Counted from the first letter of the stretch, positions 43,513-53,789 are shown. The stretch: 64,000 nucleotides of DNA from Flavobacterium sp. (GCA_012837155.1 CP051546.1:2669699-2733698); one strand, 5' to 3'. Notes: generated by a model not told the origin, from the letters alone. Made by a program: numbers and translations.

Positions 43513-43584
43513 TAGTCCCTGGGGGAATCGAACCCCCCTTACCAGGATGAAAACCTGGCGTCCTAACCGATAGACGAAGGGACC
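43513..43584 (-). tRNA. tRNA-Glu (anticodon TTC)
   Basis: On the minus strand a full cloverleaf of 72 nt: acceptor GGTCCCT/AGGGACT with discriminator A, D arm GTCT..GGAC, anticodon arm CCAGG-TTTTCAT-CCTGG with TTC anticodon, and T arm GGGGG-TTCGATT-CCCCC. CCA is not encoded. Lies between rpsT and proS, transcribed with them or alone. Confidence 0.97.
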
Positions 43585-43662
43585 ATACTTCTCTAATGCG
43601 GATGCAAAAATACAACTATTTTTTAGACGTGCAATAGCAGGTGCAAAAAAAATATATTTTTT

Positions 43663-45141
43663 TTAATATGCCTTCGCAAATAAAACTCTTCCAACAGAAG
43701 AATTCCCAGTAATAATACAGCTTCCAGCCTGCTCTACCCTATCTAAAGGAATGCATCTAATTGTCGCTTTTGTTAGGTTTTTTATTTTTTCTTCCGTTTC
43801 TGCAGTTCCATCCCAATGAGCAGATACAAACCCTCCTTTACCTTCCAAGACCGACACAAACTCCTCAAAATTATCTACTTCCGTGATATGAGCATCTCGA
43901 TAATCAGATGCTTTTTTAAATAAATCGATTTGAATTTGTTCTAGCAACTTTTGGATATAAATTGCAATTCCTTCCTTGTTTATCGTCTCTTTTGACAAAT
44001 CATCTCGTCGAGCTATTTCAAAAGTACCATTTTCTAAATCCTTTGGGCCAATAGCAATTCGAACAGGAACTCCTTTTAACTCCCATTCAGCAAATTTAAA
44101 TCCTGGCTTTTGAGTGGTTCTATCATCATATTTCACAGCAATTTTCAATTCCTTCAATTGCGAAACTAGAGTAGTAACCGCCGAAGTGATTTCCTCTAAT
44201 TGTTCATCGGTTTTATAAATTGGAACAATAACCACTTGTATTGGCGCCAAATTTGGAGGTAAAACCAATCCTTTATCGTCCGAATGTGTCATTACCAATG
44301 CTCCCATTAATCGAGTAGAAACCCCCCAAGAAGTTCCCCAAACATACTCTTGTTTGCCTTCGGCATTCGCAAATTTAACATCGAAAGCTTTGGCAAAATT
44401 TTGCCCCAAGAAGTGTGAAGTTCCTGCTTGTAATGCTTTCCCATCTTGCATCAATGCCTCAATACAATAAGTTTCTTCTGCTCCAGCAAAACGTTCGGTT
44501 TCCGTTTTAATTCCTTTTATAACTGGAATCGCCATGAAATTTTGAGCAAAATCAGCATATACATTCATCATCTTTTCAGATTCCTCTATAGCCTCTCTTC
44601 GTGTTGCATGAGCCGTATGCCCTTCTTGCCACAAAAACTCAGCTGTTCTCAAGAACAATCGGGTTCTCATTTCCCATCGAACGACATTTGCCCATTGATT
44701 AATCAATAAAGGCAAATCTCTATACGACTGGACCCAGCCTTTATAAGTTGACCAGATTATTGCTTCACTCGTAGGACGCACAATAAGTTCCTCTTCTAGT
44801 TTTGCATTAGGATCTACCATCAATTTACCTGGATGATCAGGATCATTTTTCAATCTGTAGTGCGTCACAATAGCACATTCTTTGGCAAAACCTTCTGCAT
44901 TTTTTTCTTCAGCTTCAAACATACTTTTTGGAACAAATAAAGGAAAATAGGCATTTTGATGCCCTGTTTCTTTAAACATTTTGTCAAGCTCTGCTTGCAT
45001 TTTTTCCCAAATTGCATAACCATAAGGTTTAATAACCATACAGCCTCTAACCCCTGAATTTTCGGCTAAATTGGCCTTTACAACCAACTCATTATACCAT
45101 TTTGAATAATCGTCTGCTCGTGTAGTGAGGTTCTTGCTCAT
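43663..45141 (-). CDS. proS: Prolyl-tRNA synthetase (short, eukaryote/archaea-like type)
   Basis: 492 residues, intact. Charges tRNA-Pro in the cytosol. Class II motifs: motif 1 region [20 protein letters not shown], motif 2 [24 protein letters not shown], motif 3 around [15 protein letters not shown] / [19 protein letters not shown]. Anticodon-binding domain near [15 protein letters not shown], and the ProS-type C-terminal zinc-binding-like end with ...GRVLFAKAY. The length is normal for this form, which lacks the bacterial editing insertion. Confidence 0.97.
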   Translation of the reverse strand: MSKNLTTRADDYSKWYNELVVKANLAENSGVRGCMVIKPYGYAIWEKMQAELDKMFKETGHQNAYFPLFVPKSMFEAEEKNAEGFAKECAIVTHYRLKNDPDHPGKLMVDPNAKLEEELIVRPTSEAIIWSTYKGWVQSYRDLPLLINQWANVVRWEMRTRLFLRTAEFLWQEGHTAHATRREAIEESEKMMNVYADFAQNFMAIPVIKGIKTETERFAGAEETYCIEALMQDGKALQAGTSHFLGQNFAKAFDVKFANAEGKQEYVWGTSWGVSTRLMGALVMTHSDDKGLVLPPNLAPIQVVIVPIYKTDEQLEEITSAVTTLVSQLKELKIAVKYDDRTTQKPGFKFAEWELKGVPVRIAIGPKDLENGTFEIARRDDLSKETINKEGIAIYIQKLLEQIQIDLFKKASDYRDAHITEVDNFEEFVSVLEGKGGFVSAHWDGTAETEEKIKNLTKATIRCIPLDRVEQAGSCIITGNSSVGRVLFAKAY

Positions 45142-45241
45142 ATTGAATAGTTTGGCACAAATTTTGTTTTGATAGTTTTAACTAAATAGTTTGGCAAAAC
45201 TAACTATTTTGTAATGTCCAACAATAAAAAAGCCCACAGAT

Positions 45242-46183
45242 ATGAAAACTAATAATTTTTCTTTCCGAAATACATTCATATACCCTTCGTTTATTTTTTT
45301 TAGCATACTCTTGACCTCATGTGGTTCCTATCAAAATAGTTCCTACTATGACTCTGATGGAATATATGGCACTACCGAAAGTAGAAATACAGAAAGAGTA
45401 GTCACAAACAACCCTTATAAAAACTATTTTAGTTCTTTACAAAACGACAGTGCTCCCACAGAAATTTTTACTGATGTTACTGATTATAGCAATTATGAGA
45501 GTTTGAATGACACCCTTCAAAACTCAAGCACAAATTATGCTGACTGGGGAAATAATCCCAAAACAACTTCAATAAACGTGTACACAAGTCCATGGAGTAT
45601 CTCGTCGGGATTTGGATTTGGTTATCCTTACTTCGGGTATAGCTATCCTTATTATGGATATGGTCATCCATATTACGGCTCTTTTTATTACGGATACGAC
45701 TATCCGTATTACAGCTGGGGCTTTCCTAGCTATAACTATGGATATTCCTACTATCATGGAGGAGGTTATTCTAATTATTACGGATACAACAACAGACATT
45801 ACTCGTACAATTCAGGCAGAAGAGGCTCTTCCTATTCCAATACCACAAGCGTAAACAGATATTCTCAAAACAGAATCGGCACCTATAACGGAACAAATCC
45901 TGCTAATTATAGAAATAGCGAGATTAATAACGCAACCAGAAACAGTACTCTATTAAACAGAAAAAGCAACGTACAAACTCAAAACAATTATCCAAACAAT
46001 TTTAATCGTTCAAGAACAACGGATAATAATGCCCAACAAAACACCGATTATTCACGCAACCAAAACTATACTCCCACAAGATCTTACACCCCAAGTTCTA
46101 ACAACTCAAGCAACTCGGGCTCGTATAATGGTGGAAGATCCTATAACGGTGGCGGTGGTGGTGGCAGAAGAGGTGGTAGATAA
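45242..46183 (+). CDS. Tyr/Gly-rich lipoprotein of unknown function
   Basis: 313 residues, intact. Lipoprotein signal IFFSILLTSC (Cys about 27). Low-complexity centre: a run of Tyr-Gly-Pro repeats (YPYFGYSYPYYGYGHPYYGS, about 130-185), then an Asn/Ser-rich part and a Gly-Arg end (GGGGGGRRGGR). Such proteins occur beside proS and a FadL-like porin in flavobacteria. The aromatic repeats suggest a surface-exposed, self-associating polymer, but no function is shown. Antisense reading frames over it are shadows of the repeats. Confidence 0.75.
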   Translation: MKTNNFSFRNTFIYPSFIFFSILLTSCGSYQNSSYYDSDGIYGTTESRNTERVVTNNPYKNYFSSLQNDSAPTEIFTDVTDYSNYESLNDTLQNSSTNYADWGNNPKTTSINVYTSPWSISSGFGFGYPYFGYSYPYYGYGHPYYGSFYYGYDYPYYSWGFPSYNYGYSYYHGGGYSNYYGYNNRHYSYNSGRRGSSYSNTTSVNRYSQNRIGTYNGTNPANYRNSEINNATRNSTLLNRKSNVQTQNNYPNNFNRSRTTDNNAQQNTDYSRNQNYTPTRSYTPSSNNSSNSGSYNGGRSYNGGGGGGRRGGR

Positions 46184-46232
46184 AAATTCGGCAACCCATC
46201 TCATGAAAAATATAATTTTAACCCAAACAGAA

Positions 46233-47813
46233 ATGAAAAAATACATAATCCTACTATTTAATAGCCTTAGCATCAGCCTTGCGCAATCACAAGAAATCAC
46301 GGACGCTTTGCGATACTCACAAGACAACCTAAATGGATCGGCGCGTTTTTAAAGCCTTGGGCGGTGCTTTTGGAGCACTTGGCGGCGACTTATCATCTAT
46401 AAATGTAAATCCTGCGGGTTCAGCGATTTTTCTAACAATCAAATTGCCATTACGCTGAGCAATTTTGACAAAAAAAAACAACTCCAATTATTTTGGAACT
46501 AAAACCACAGCAAAAGACAATTCATTCGATTTGAACCAAGCCGGAGGTGTTTTTGTTTTTAAAGATTCAAATCCAAATAATGGATGGAAGAAAATTTCAG
46601 TCGCTATAAACTACGAAAACACGAATAATTTCAATAATTCTATATTTTCAGCCGGAACTAATCCTACCACTTCAGTAGCGAATTATTTTTTATATCATGC
46701 CAATACTGGAAATAACGGAGCTCCAGTACCACAAGAATTTGTCAACACTCGATCTGGAGAAAGCATTTCTGATTTATATTCCTTTTTAGGAGGAAATTTA
46801 CCAAACAATACATACCCAAAATTAAGCGGATTTGCTGCCCAACAAGCCATGCTAGGGTATCAAGGATATGTCATAAATGCAACAACCCCTGCAAATAACA
46901 ACTCGTCCTACTCCTCGAATGTTCGCTCTGGCGGAAATTATTACCAAGAAAACACCGTCAATAGCTCTGGATACAATGGAAAATTATCTTTTAATGCAGC
47001 AACCTCATATAAAGACAGGATTTATTTAGGAATAAACTTAAATTCTCATTTACTGATTACACACAATCTTCCAGTTTTTACGAAGACAATAACAACCCTT
47101 TGGATAGCAATGACAGAGTAAACAGATTACAATTTGACAATGATTTGCATACTACTGGAACTGGATTCTCATTCCAATTAGGTGCTATTGCAAAAGTTAC
47201 CAATGAAATTCGATTGGGACTAGCCTATGAATCCCCAACTTGGTATCGTTTAACCGATGATTTATCACAAAAACTGGTAGTCGTAAGTGGCAATCTTAGT
47301 GGAGAATTACCCCAGGATGTAGTAGACCCCCAATTTATCAATTATTACGAACCCTACAAGCTACGAACACCAAGCAAAATTACAGGAAGTTTTGCCTATG
47401 TTTTTGGTAAATCTGGTTTAATAAGTATCGATTATGCTATAAAAGATTATGCTAATACAACATTTTTACCTAAAAACGATTCTTATTTTAGAGACCAGAA
47501 CAACATTATAAATTCTGCACTTAAAAATACAGGCGAGTTAAGAATAGGTGGCGAATATAAAATCGAGAAATGGAGTTTACGTGGCGGATATCGATTTGAA
47601 AAAAGTCCATACAAAAACTCAAATACTATTGGCGACTTGACCGGATATTCAGGAGGTGTGGGATATAATTTTGGCTCAACCAAAGTAGATTTGGCTTATT
47701 CTAATGCACAAAGAAAGACACAACAAGGATTTTTTAATCAAGGATTTACAGACGGTGCCAACATCAATACCAAAAACAATACCGTTTCAATAACCTTATT
47801 ATTTGAATTGTAG
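46233..47813 (+). CDS. OmpP1/FadL-family outer-membrane porin, frameshifted
   Basis: About 525 residues when joined. Signal peptide MKKYIILLFNSLSISLAQSQ. FadL-type N-terminus: TDALRYSQDNLNGSARFKAL, GGAFGALGGDLSSINVNPAG (the conserved NPAGL-like box). A transmembrane barrel follows with FSFQLGAIAKVTNEIRLGLAY, TPSKITGSFAYVFGKSGLIS, and final strand NTVSITLLFEL. Takes up hydrophobic molecules. ATG 46233 puts the signal peptide first; an in-frame ATG 46203 would add 10 residues. Breaks near 46347, 46430, 46465 and 47060 are single-base slips. A terminator follows. Confidence 0.88.
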
Positions 47814-47835
47814 CTAAATTTCTTAAAGACAACAG

Positions 47836-47867
47836 AAGCCATTTCGTACCTCGAAGTGGCTTTTTTT
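47836..47867 (+). terminator. Terminator after FadL-like gene
   Basis: AAGCCATTTCG, TACCT loop, CGAAGTGGCTT with one G-T pair, followed by Ts. Confidence 0.85.
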
Positions 47868-47936
47868 AAATGTCTTTATTACACGAATTCTAAAAAAACA
47901 GGTAGAATTAGAGCAATTCAACTTCAAATTTGATAA

Positions 47937-47970
47937 AAATTAGTGACAATTGGTGTAATTTGTGGCTAAC
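47937..47970 (+). repeat. Degenerate relative of the 16726-16783 palindromic repeat
   Basis: AAAATTAGTG and GTGTAATTTGTGGC, with a 7-nt insertion, resemble the right arm of the 16.7-kb repeat. The left arm is only weakly recognisable near 47878. Confidence 0.45.
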
Positions 47971-48011
47971 TTTTATTTTCATTTTTAAAAGCGAATGCCT
48001 TGATAAATGAG

Positions 48012-49267
48012 CAGGTCAAACGCATTAAAAGTTGAACAAAGATAAAAGATAATGATTATCCCAACCTGCTATTTTACGTTTTCTTCTGACGCTCTTCTTT
48101 ACAGGACTAATTGTTTCATTGAGCAGTATTTTTAATGATAATTTCAAGACTGACGAAAAATTTTGTGCCGCGTTTTTATGTCTTTTTCTACTCTTATCTT
48201 CTCCAAAGGAAACGTCTAAATGCCAATGTAAATTGTTTTCAATTTTCCAATGTGAACGAACAGCATCCGCTATTTTCTTGGCATCACAAGGTAAACTTGT
48301 TATATAAAACCGAGTTGATTTCTGTGTTTTACCAGTTGATTTTATAAACCTTTCACTTTCTATTTTTGCAATAGATTGTAATGAATTCCATTTAGTTGGA
48401 TTTAATAAATGACTCAAATCATCCATCACAGTACAAGTCCTTTTTTCTACCCTTCCGCTACCAACTTCCTCGGTTATATAAATTTTTGATTTGTCTTTTG
48501 AGGGAATCAAAAAAGCACTTTCAATATCTTGATATAATTCTTTTTGGTTTTCTTTTACCGCCAAAATATAATCTGCCTTTTGTTCAATAATCACTTCTGC
48601 TATATCTGTTTGACAACCCATTGCATCTATGGTAATAATAGCATTTTCAAGGTCTAACACTTTTAAAAGTTCTGGGATTGCCGTAATTTCATTTGATTTC
48701 TCTTCTGTTTTAATTTGACCTAAAAAGATTTCGTTTTCTGTAGAAAAAGCACTTACCAAATGAATGGCAGACTTCAATCCAGATTGCTTAGAACCTCGAA
48801 CTGTTTTGCCGTCAATTGCCACGACACCCTTGTAATGGTTAGATATTGATTTAATCCAAGACACGAAATGTTCTTCGAAAAAAGAGGGTTTTAGCAAAGA
48901 GAAAAAACGATTAAACGTGTCGTGAGAAGGAATCCCGTTTTCTAAATCTAAGATAGTTTCCAAAAACTCACGCTTAACAATGCCGTAATCTTCAATTTCT
49001 TCCCAAGTTTCTGCCCCGCATATGACGGCAAGTATGGTTATGAAAACAATATTTTCCGAAGGGTGTAATTTTTTTCTGTTCAATCTAAAGTCTGGAATAG
49101 TTTGAGCAAATATAAACAATTTGTTTTTTAATTTCATATTAAGCATCTGATTATCAGATAAATATACAAAATTTAATTTGCTAAAACAAATTTAATTCGT
49201 TGTATTTCAGATGGTTATATTAAAAAAATCATTTTAAAATTTAATGGTTTTTAATGCGTTTGACCTG
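48012..49267 (-). mobile_element. Complete ISAs1-family insertion sequence
   Basis: Terminal inverted repeats are perfect over 19 bp: CAGGTCAAACGCATTAAAA (48012-48030) and its complement (49249-49267). A 9-bp target duplication ATAAATGAG flanks the element at 48003-48011 and 49268-49276. Total length 1,256 bp, within the ISAs1 range. One transposase gene on the minus strand. It sits between the FadL-like porin and rimO. Confidence 0.95.
48025..49146 (-). CDS. ISAs1-family transposase
   Basis: 373 residues, intact. DDE transposase of the ISAs1/H-repeat type. N-terminal region with FAQTIPDFRLNRKKLHP, FITILAVICGAETWEEIEDY, GIPSHDTFNRFFSLL; the catalytic part with VVAIDGKTVRGSKQSG (first Asp), ITIDAMGCQTDIAEVII (second Asp), YILAVKENQ, and HWKIENNLHWHLDVSFGEDKS with the DDE Glu in W-K-I-E-N. 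The uninterrupted frame and perfect ends suggest a recent, possibly active insertion. Confidence 0.96.
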   Translation of the reverse strand: MLNMKLKNKLFIFAQTIPDFRLNRKKLHPSENIVFITILAVICGAETWEEIEDYGIVKREFLETILDLENGIPSHDTFNRFFSLLKPSFFEEHFVSWIKSISNHYKGVVAIDGKTVRGSKQSGLKSAIHLVSAFSTENEIFLGQIKTEEKSNEITAIPELLKVLDLENAIITIDAMGCQTDIAEVIIEQKADYILAVKENQKELYQDIESAFLIPSKDKSKIYITEEVGSGRVEKRTCTVMDDLSHLLNPTKWNSLQSIAKIESERFIKSTGKTQKSTRFYITSLPCDAKKIADAVRSHWKIENNLHWHLDVSFGEDKSRKRHKNAAQNFSSVLKLSLKILLNETISPVKKSVRRKRKIAGWDNHYLLSLFNF

Positions 49268-49347
49268 ATAAATGAGTTGAGATTTATGCATCTAAAAATA
49301 AAAATCGTAATTTTGCCCACTTCCTAAATTATCAGGATTATAAATAT

Positions 49348-50648
49348 ATGAGAACCAAGTCTTTAAAAAAGAATAAAATCAACGTGATCACTCTAGGGTG
49401 CTCGAAAAATGTATATGACAGCGAAGTGCTCATGGGACAACTAAAAGCCAGCGGAAAAGATGTTGTACACGAGCAAGAAGGAAACATCGTTGTGATTAAT
49501 ACCTGCGGTTTTATTGACAATGCCAAAGCCGAGTCAGTAAACATGATTCTTGAATATGCCGATAAAAAAGAACGCGGTTTGGTCGACAAAGTTTTCGTTA
49601 CCGGATGTTTATCCGAACGATACCGTCCTGATTTAGAAAAAGAAATTCCAAATGTAGATCAGTTTTTTGGAACAACAGAACTCCCCGCTTTATTAAAAGC
49701 ACTTGGTGCCGATTATAAGCACGAATTGCTTGGCGAACGCCTGACAACAACTCCAAAAAACTATGCTTATCTAAAAATTGCCGAAGGTTGCGACAGACCG
49801 TGTAGCTTTTGTGCCATTCCATTAATGCGAGGAAAACATGTTTCGCAAACAATAGAAAAGCTGGTAAAAGAAGCTGAAAGTTTGGCAAAAAATGGCGTAA
49901 AAGAATTAATTTTGATTGCACAAGATTTAACCTATTACGGATTAGATATATATAAAAAAAGAAATCTTGGCGAATTACTCGAAGCTTTGGTCAAAGTAGA
50001 AGGAATCGAATGGATTCGACTACACTACGCCTTTCCTACCGGTTTTCCGATGGATGTTTTGGAAATTATGAAGCGAGAACCAAAGATTTGTAATTATATC
50101 GATATTCCATTACAACATATTTCGGATTCGGTTTTAAAATCGATGAAAAGGGGAACTACGAAAGAAAAAACAACCAAATTATTACAAGAATTTCGCAAAA
50201 CTGTTCCCGGAATGACTATTAGAACCACATTAATTGTTGGTTATCCTGGTGAAACTCAAGAAGATTTTGAAATTTTAAGAGACTGGGTTCAAGAAATGAA
50301 ATTTGAAAGACTGGGATGTTTTACTTATTCACACGAAGAAAACACAACAGCTTTTGCTTTGATTGACGATGTTCCTGAAGAGGTAAAAAAGAACGGGCAA
50401 ATGAAATAATGGAACTCCAATCGCAAATTTCTTGGGATTTGAACCAAGAAAAAATTGGCAAAACTTTTCGTTGCATTATCGACAGAAAAGAAGGAGCACA
50501 TTTTATAGGAAGAACAGAGTTTGACAGTCCTGATGTAGACAACGAAGTGCTAATAGACGCTTCAAAACATTATGTAAAAACTGGCGAATTTGTAATGGTA
50601 AAAATCACAGATGCTACGGAATTTGATTTATATGCAGAACCTGTTTAA
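49348..50648 (+). CDS. rimO: Ribosomal protein S12 methylthiotransferase RimO, one frameshift
   Basis: 433 residues when joined. Radical-SAM enzyme adding a methylthio group to Asp of ribosomal protein S12. UPF0004 domain with Cys in TLGCSKNVYDSE, NTCGFIDNAK and VTGCLSERY (second cluster), radical-SAM CDRPCSFCAIP (C-x3-C-x2-C), then a TRAM domain (IDRKEGAHFIGRTEFDSPDVD) that defines RimO. The break lies near 50390, where one A is missing in GTAAAAAAG; the remainder continues from EVKK-ERANEIMELQSQISW. The ISAs1 element ends 80 nt upstream. Confidence 0.95.
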
Positions 50649-50666
50649 ATTTTTAAAACACTAAGA

Positions 50667-51133
50667 ATGAAAACAACACAAACCTTTTTAGCCATCCTAT
50701 TAGTAAGCTGTTCTGTTGGTACAATTTCAGCACAGTATGGAAATAACGGATATGGAAATGGTTACGGAAGAAATGGAGGAATTGGTCAACTAAATCAAGA
50801 AAGTCCGAGTAAACCAAAAGAAATTCCTGTTGAAGTAACTGTTGCCAAGATAATCGAAGAGATGAAACCCGCAGTAAATCTTGACGAACTTCAAATTATC
50901 GCTGTTTCGAATGTCCTAACTGAAAGCATAAGAGCACAAGGAATAATCCTAAAACAAATTACCAATCAAGAGGATCAGATAAAAGAATTTCAAGCTTTAT
51001 CAGAAGTTACAGACAGAAAAATTAAAGGTTTTTTAAACAAAGACCAAATAGAAAAATATTCGATTTTTAAGGAAAATAAAAAAATCCAACGAAATCAAAA
51101 TCGAAAAGAAAACAAAAGAACGATACCGATTAG
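50667..51133 (+). CDS. Small secreted protein, artificially fused to the next gene by a slip
   Basis: About 155 residues. Signal peptide MKTTQTFLAILLVSCSVGTISAQ, a short Gly/Tyr/Asn-rich stretch, then a helical, charged domain (EVTVAKIIEEMKPAVNLDEL, SIRAQGIILKQITNQEDQI) resembling periplasmic Spy/CpxP-like helices. As read, its frame runs on into the amidase gene. Adding one A in the run at 51114-51117 gives KKNDTD and a TAG stop at 51131-51133, two nt before the amidase ATG. Follows rimO by 18 nt. Function unknown. Confidence 0.65.
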
Positions 51134-51134
51134 C

Positions 51135-52049
51135 ATGAAAAATTCAATACAAAACTATTGTTTTTGTTTTATTTTGGTAATCACTATAACTTCTTGTTCT
51201 TTAAATCCTTATAAAAAAAGCGAGAAAGTATATAACAATAACCTGAATGAACTAAAAGAAACCATTTCAAAAAAGGAAGCCATTCCTTTGCAAAATGTTG
51301 TTGTCCCAGAAAAAAGTGTTGATACTTTATACATAAAACAATTGCTCACATTCAAAGATTCTATTTCAAAAATGGGAGGCATTCCTTTGCAAAACGGCAT
51401 TATTACGGAATGGATAGGAACAGTAAATTTTAATTTAAGAAAACCAAATTTCATCATCATTCATCATACCGCCCAAGATTCTTTAAAACAAACGTTAAAA
51501 ACATTCACATTAGCACAAACTCAAGTGAGTGCACATTATGTTATTGCACAAGACGGCAGGGTGGTTCACATGCTAAACGATTACCTTCGAGCTTGGCATG
51601 CCGGAAATTCCTCTTGGGGGAGAAATACCGATATTAATTCGGCATCAATAGGAATCGAATTAGACAATAATGGAACGCAGCCTTTTTCAGAACCACAAAT
51701 CAATAGCCTATTAGCACTTTTGACCAAGCTAAAAAAAGACTACAATATTCCTGCTCAAAATATTATTGGTCATTCCGACATTGCACCTAGCAGAAAACAA
51801 GATCCTAGTGCTTTTTTTCCTTGGAAAACATTGGCAGGAATGGGTTTTGGCATTTGGCCTGACGAATCCTTAGAAACCGCCCCTTGCGATTTTGACATAG
51901 AACAAGCCTTACGTATCATAGGTTACAATACCAAGAATCTTCCATCGGCTATTTCGGCGTTCAAACTCCATTATATTCAAACAGAAGTCAATACGGTTTT
52001 AGATGAAAAAACAATCAATACCATTTATAGCATTTACAAGAAACAGTAA
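51135..52049 (+). CDS. N-acetylmuramoyl-L-alanine amidase (Amidase_2) lipoprotein
   Basis: 304 residues, intact from ATG 51135. Lipoprotein signal (NYCFCFILVITITSC), a linker, then the Amidase_2 (PGRP-like) domain. Zinc ligands are in FIIIHHTAQDS and IIGHSDIAPSRKQDPSAFFP. SAHYVIAQDGRVVHML and AWHAGNSSWG are family-typical segments, and a C-terminal tail may bind peptidoglycan. It cleaves the amide between MurNAc and L-Ala in the cell wall, in or facing the periplasm. The longer fused frame from 50667 is an artefact of one missing base. Confidence 0.9.
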   Translation: MKNSIQNYCFCFILVITITSCSLNPYKKSEKVYNNNLNELKETISKKEAIPLQNVVVPEKSVDTLYIKQLLTFKDSISKMGGIPLQNGIITEWIGTVNFNLRKPNFIIIHHTAQDSLKQTLKTFTLAQTQVSAHYVIAQDGRVVHMLNDYLRAWHAGNSSWGRNTDINSASIGIELDNNGTQPFSEPQINSLLALLTKLKKDYNIPAQNIIGHSDIAPSRKQDPSAFFPWKTLAGMGFGIWPDESLETAPCDFDIEQALRIIGYNTKNLPSAISAFKLHYIQTEVNTVLDEKTINTIYSIYKKQ

Positions 52050-52075
52050 TCACTTCGTTTTAGGGAACAAAAAAA

Positions 52076-52101
52076 GCCAAAATACTAGAAAGTATTTTGG
52101 C
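52076..52101 (-). terminator. Terminator of the minus-strand outer-membrane barrel gene
   Basis: GCCAAAATACT, AGAA loop, AGTATTTTGGC: 11-bp stem. The T run lies on the minus strand (TTTTTTT after GGC), so it serves the barrel gene. Confidence 0.8.
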
Positions 52102-52138
52102 AGTTAAAAAATATTTTTAATACCATAGAATACTCAAA

Positions 52139-53153
52139 TTAGAATCCATAAACTACTGCTAAAAGAAATTGAGAAGCAGATTTAGTAGGAGCCATATCAG
52201 AATCAACAAATACGTCATCCGAGGCACTATCAAGCCTTAACTCTGGAATAATGACAAAACCATCTACTTTATAGTTACCTGATAAAGTAAAAGCTGTTAC
52301 ATTTTTATCTCCTGAACCTTCTTTAAATTTAAAATATTCCCCACGCAATCCCAAAGTAAATGCATCAGTAAGCGCATATGATGGGTATAAAGCTACACCT
52401 GCATAACCTACATTACCTTCATTTGAAAAATCAGCAGCATTTAAACCCAACTTAATTTTTTCAGCAAGTTGGAATGAAGCCGTTAAATCAAAAATAGTTC
52501 CACTCACAGAACCATCCATAAAGTTAAGGTAAACACTAGTCCTTCCAGACACGCAAGACAATTGACCTCCTATAGCATTTAATCCCTTAACTGGGTCTGC
52601 TTTGTATGAATTCCAAGTATCGTTAAATATACCCAACATTGCTCCAAATTTATCTGATATTTTATAATTCGCCTGAACACCAGCGTGTTGAAATGGCCCG
52701 TAAGTAAACAAGTAAGAAGTTGAGTAATGAAAATTAGCTATTGGGGAGATAACCTCATAACCACAAAAAGTACCACTATAACCAGCTTTCATACTAAATT
52801 TATCTGTAAATACATAAGTAGCGTATAAATTTTGAATATGGAATGAATTTAAATCAGTTCCATCGCCATTGGGAATGGATTGGTATTGCCCTCTTGGACC
52901 AAAGAAACTTCACCCACAAAAGATGCTTTTCCTACTGATTTCTTTAAAGCAATGTCAAGCATACCTAAAGAAAGAGAATTTTGATCTGATCCAAAACTTG
53001 TTGGAATGTTTGCAGTTTTAGAAAAATCATACTTGTAATATAAATCCCCAGAACCCGAAATTTCTAAAGGTGTCGATTTAGATTCCGTTGTGTCTTGTGC
53101 AAATGTCATGCTAGCTGATAGCGATAAGGCTAAAATAAAATCACTTTTTTCAT
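52139..53153 (-). CDS. Outer-membrane beta-barrel protein (putative porin), frameshifted
   Basis: About 339 residues when joined. Signal peptide beginning MKKVIL, ending ASMTFAQ; then SGSGDLYYKYDFSKTANIPT, SLGMLDIALKKSVGKASFVGEVSF, and repeated beta-strand pairs up to SQFLLAVVYGF with a terminal aromatic, as in outer-membrane proteins. Similar to flavobacterial porins of the OmpL/DUF1597-like kind; substrate unknown. Start at 53153. Breaks near 53135, 52900 and 52850 are single-base slips. Divergent from the SulP cluster with palindromes in between. Confidence 0.78.
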
Positions 53154-53435
53154 GTTCAATTTGGTTTAATTGTTTAGATATTATTTTGTTCGTTTTTAAA
53201 TTTATTTCTACTTAACGCTATGTGAAAAAACAGCATTTTGTAGTCGTAAATTTGAGTTGAAATAACCTTTATTTCTGTGACAAATCTATCGACTTTTATT
53301 ATTCTAAATCAGTTTATAACGTCTTTTTTGATTCATTTTGAAAGAATTATCGATACTCAAAAATTGAATATTAAAAAATATAAATTCTGTATTTTAATCA
53401 ATTTTAATTATTAGATTAATATTTTTAATTTCAAT

Positions 53436-53461
53436 TATACCCTATAATTTTATAGAGTATA
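53436..53461. promoter_or_regulatory. Palindromic box 1 (operator-like)
   Basis: TATACCCTATAA, TT, TTATAGAGTATA: 12-bp arms with one mismatch. Its extended left part AATTATACCCTATAATTTTA is the exact complement of the box at 53521-53548. Confidence 0.6.
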
Positions 53462-53520
53462 TTACAAATATGTATAAAAAATTTAAAAAATAAATCAAAT
53501 TTAATCAATTAAAAATAAAA

Positions 53521-53544
53521 ATACCCTATAAAATTATAGGGTAT
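53521..53544. promoter_or_regulatory. Palindromic box 2 (operator-like)
   Basis: ATACCCTATAA, AA, TTATAGGGTAT: perfect 11-bp arms. Together with box 1 it also forms a 23-bp perfect inverted repeat (53433-53455 with 53526-53548) around a ~70-nt centre. Confidence 0.65.
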
Positions 53545-53760
53545 AATTAATTTTTAAACAAATATAATTCTACTTGTAGTTTGTTAAAAAAGATTGAAAT
53601 TGAGTCTAAAATTAAAAAAAGAGAGAGGTAAAAAACGAAATAAAACTAGACAAAAATGACCTACTTAAATCACTCTAAATTTCATCAAAATAATTAGCAT
53701 TCAATTTCCTTATTCAAAATTCCCAGATGTTAATTTTATTTTAAATTTAAATGAATCTCA

Positions 53761-53789
53761 TTGATTTTATTTCTTAAATTCTATCTTTG
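53761..53789 (+). promoter_or_regulatory. Bacteroidota-type promoter of the SulP/carbonic anhydrase cluster
   Basis: TTG (53761-53763) and TATCTTTG (53782-53789) are 18 nt apart, matching TTG-N(17-23)-TAnnTTTG. The next start codon is at 53796, so the transcript would begin at or very near that ATG. Confidence 0.65.

Noticed and set aside
43513-43584. tRNA-Glu as an integration (att) site
   Set aside because: No direct repeat of the tRNA 3' end, integrase or mobile genes are seen nearby.
45477-45799. Minus and alternate-plus frames rich in Ile/Val/Tyr over the Tyr/Gly-rich lipoprotein
   Set aside because: Low-complexity repeats give long open frames in several phases; only the plus-strand frame with a lipoprotein signal is credible.
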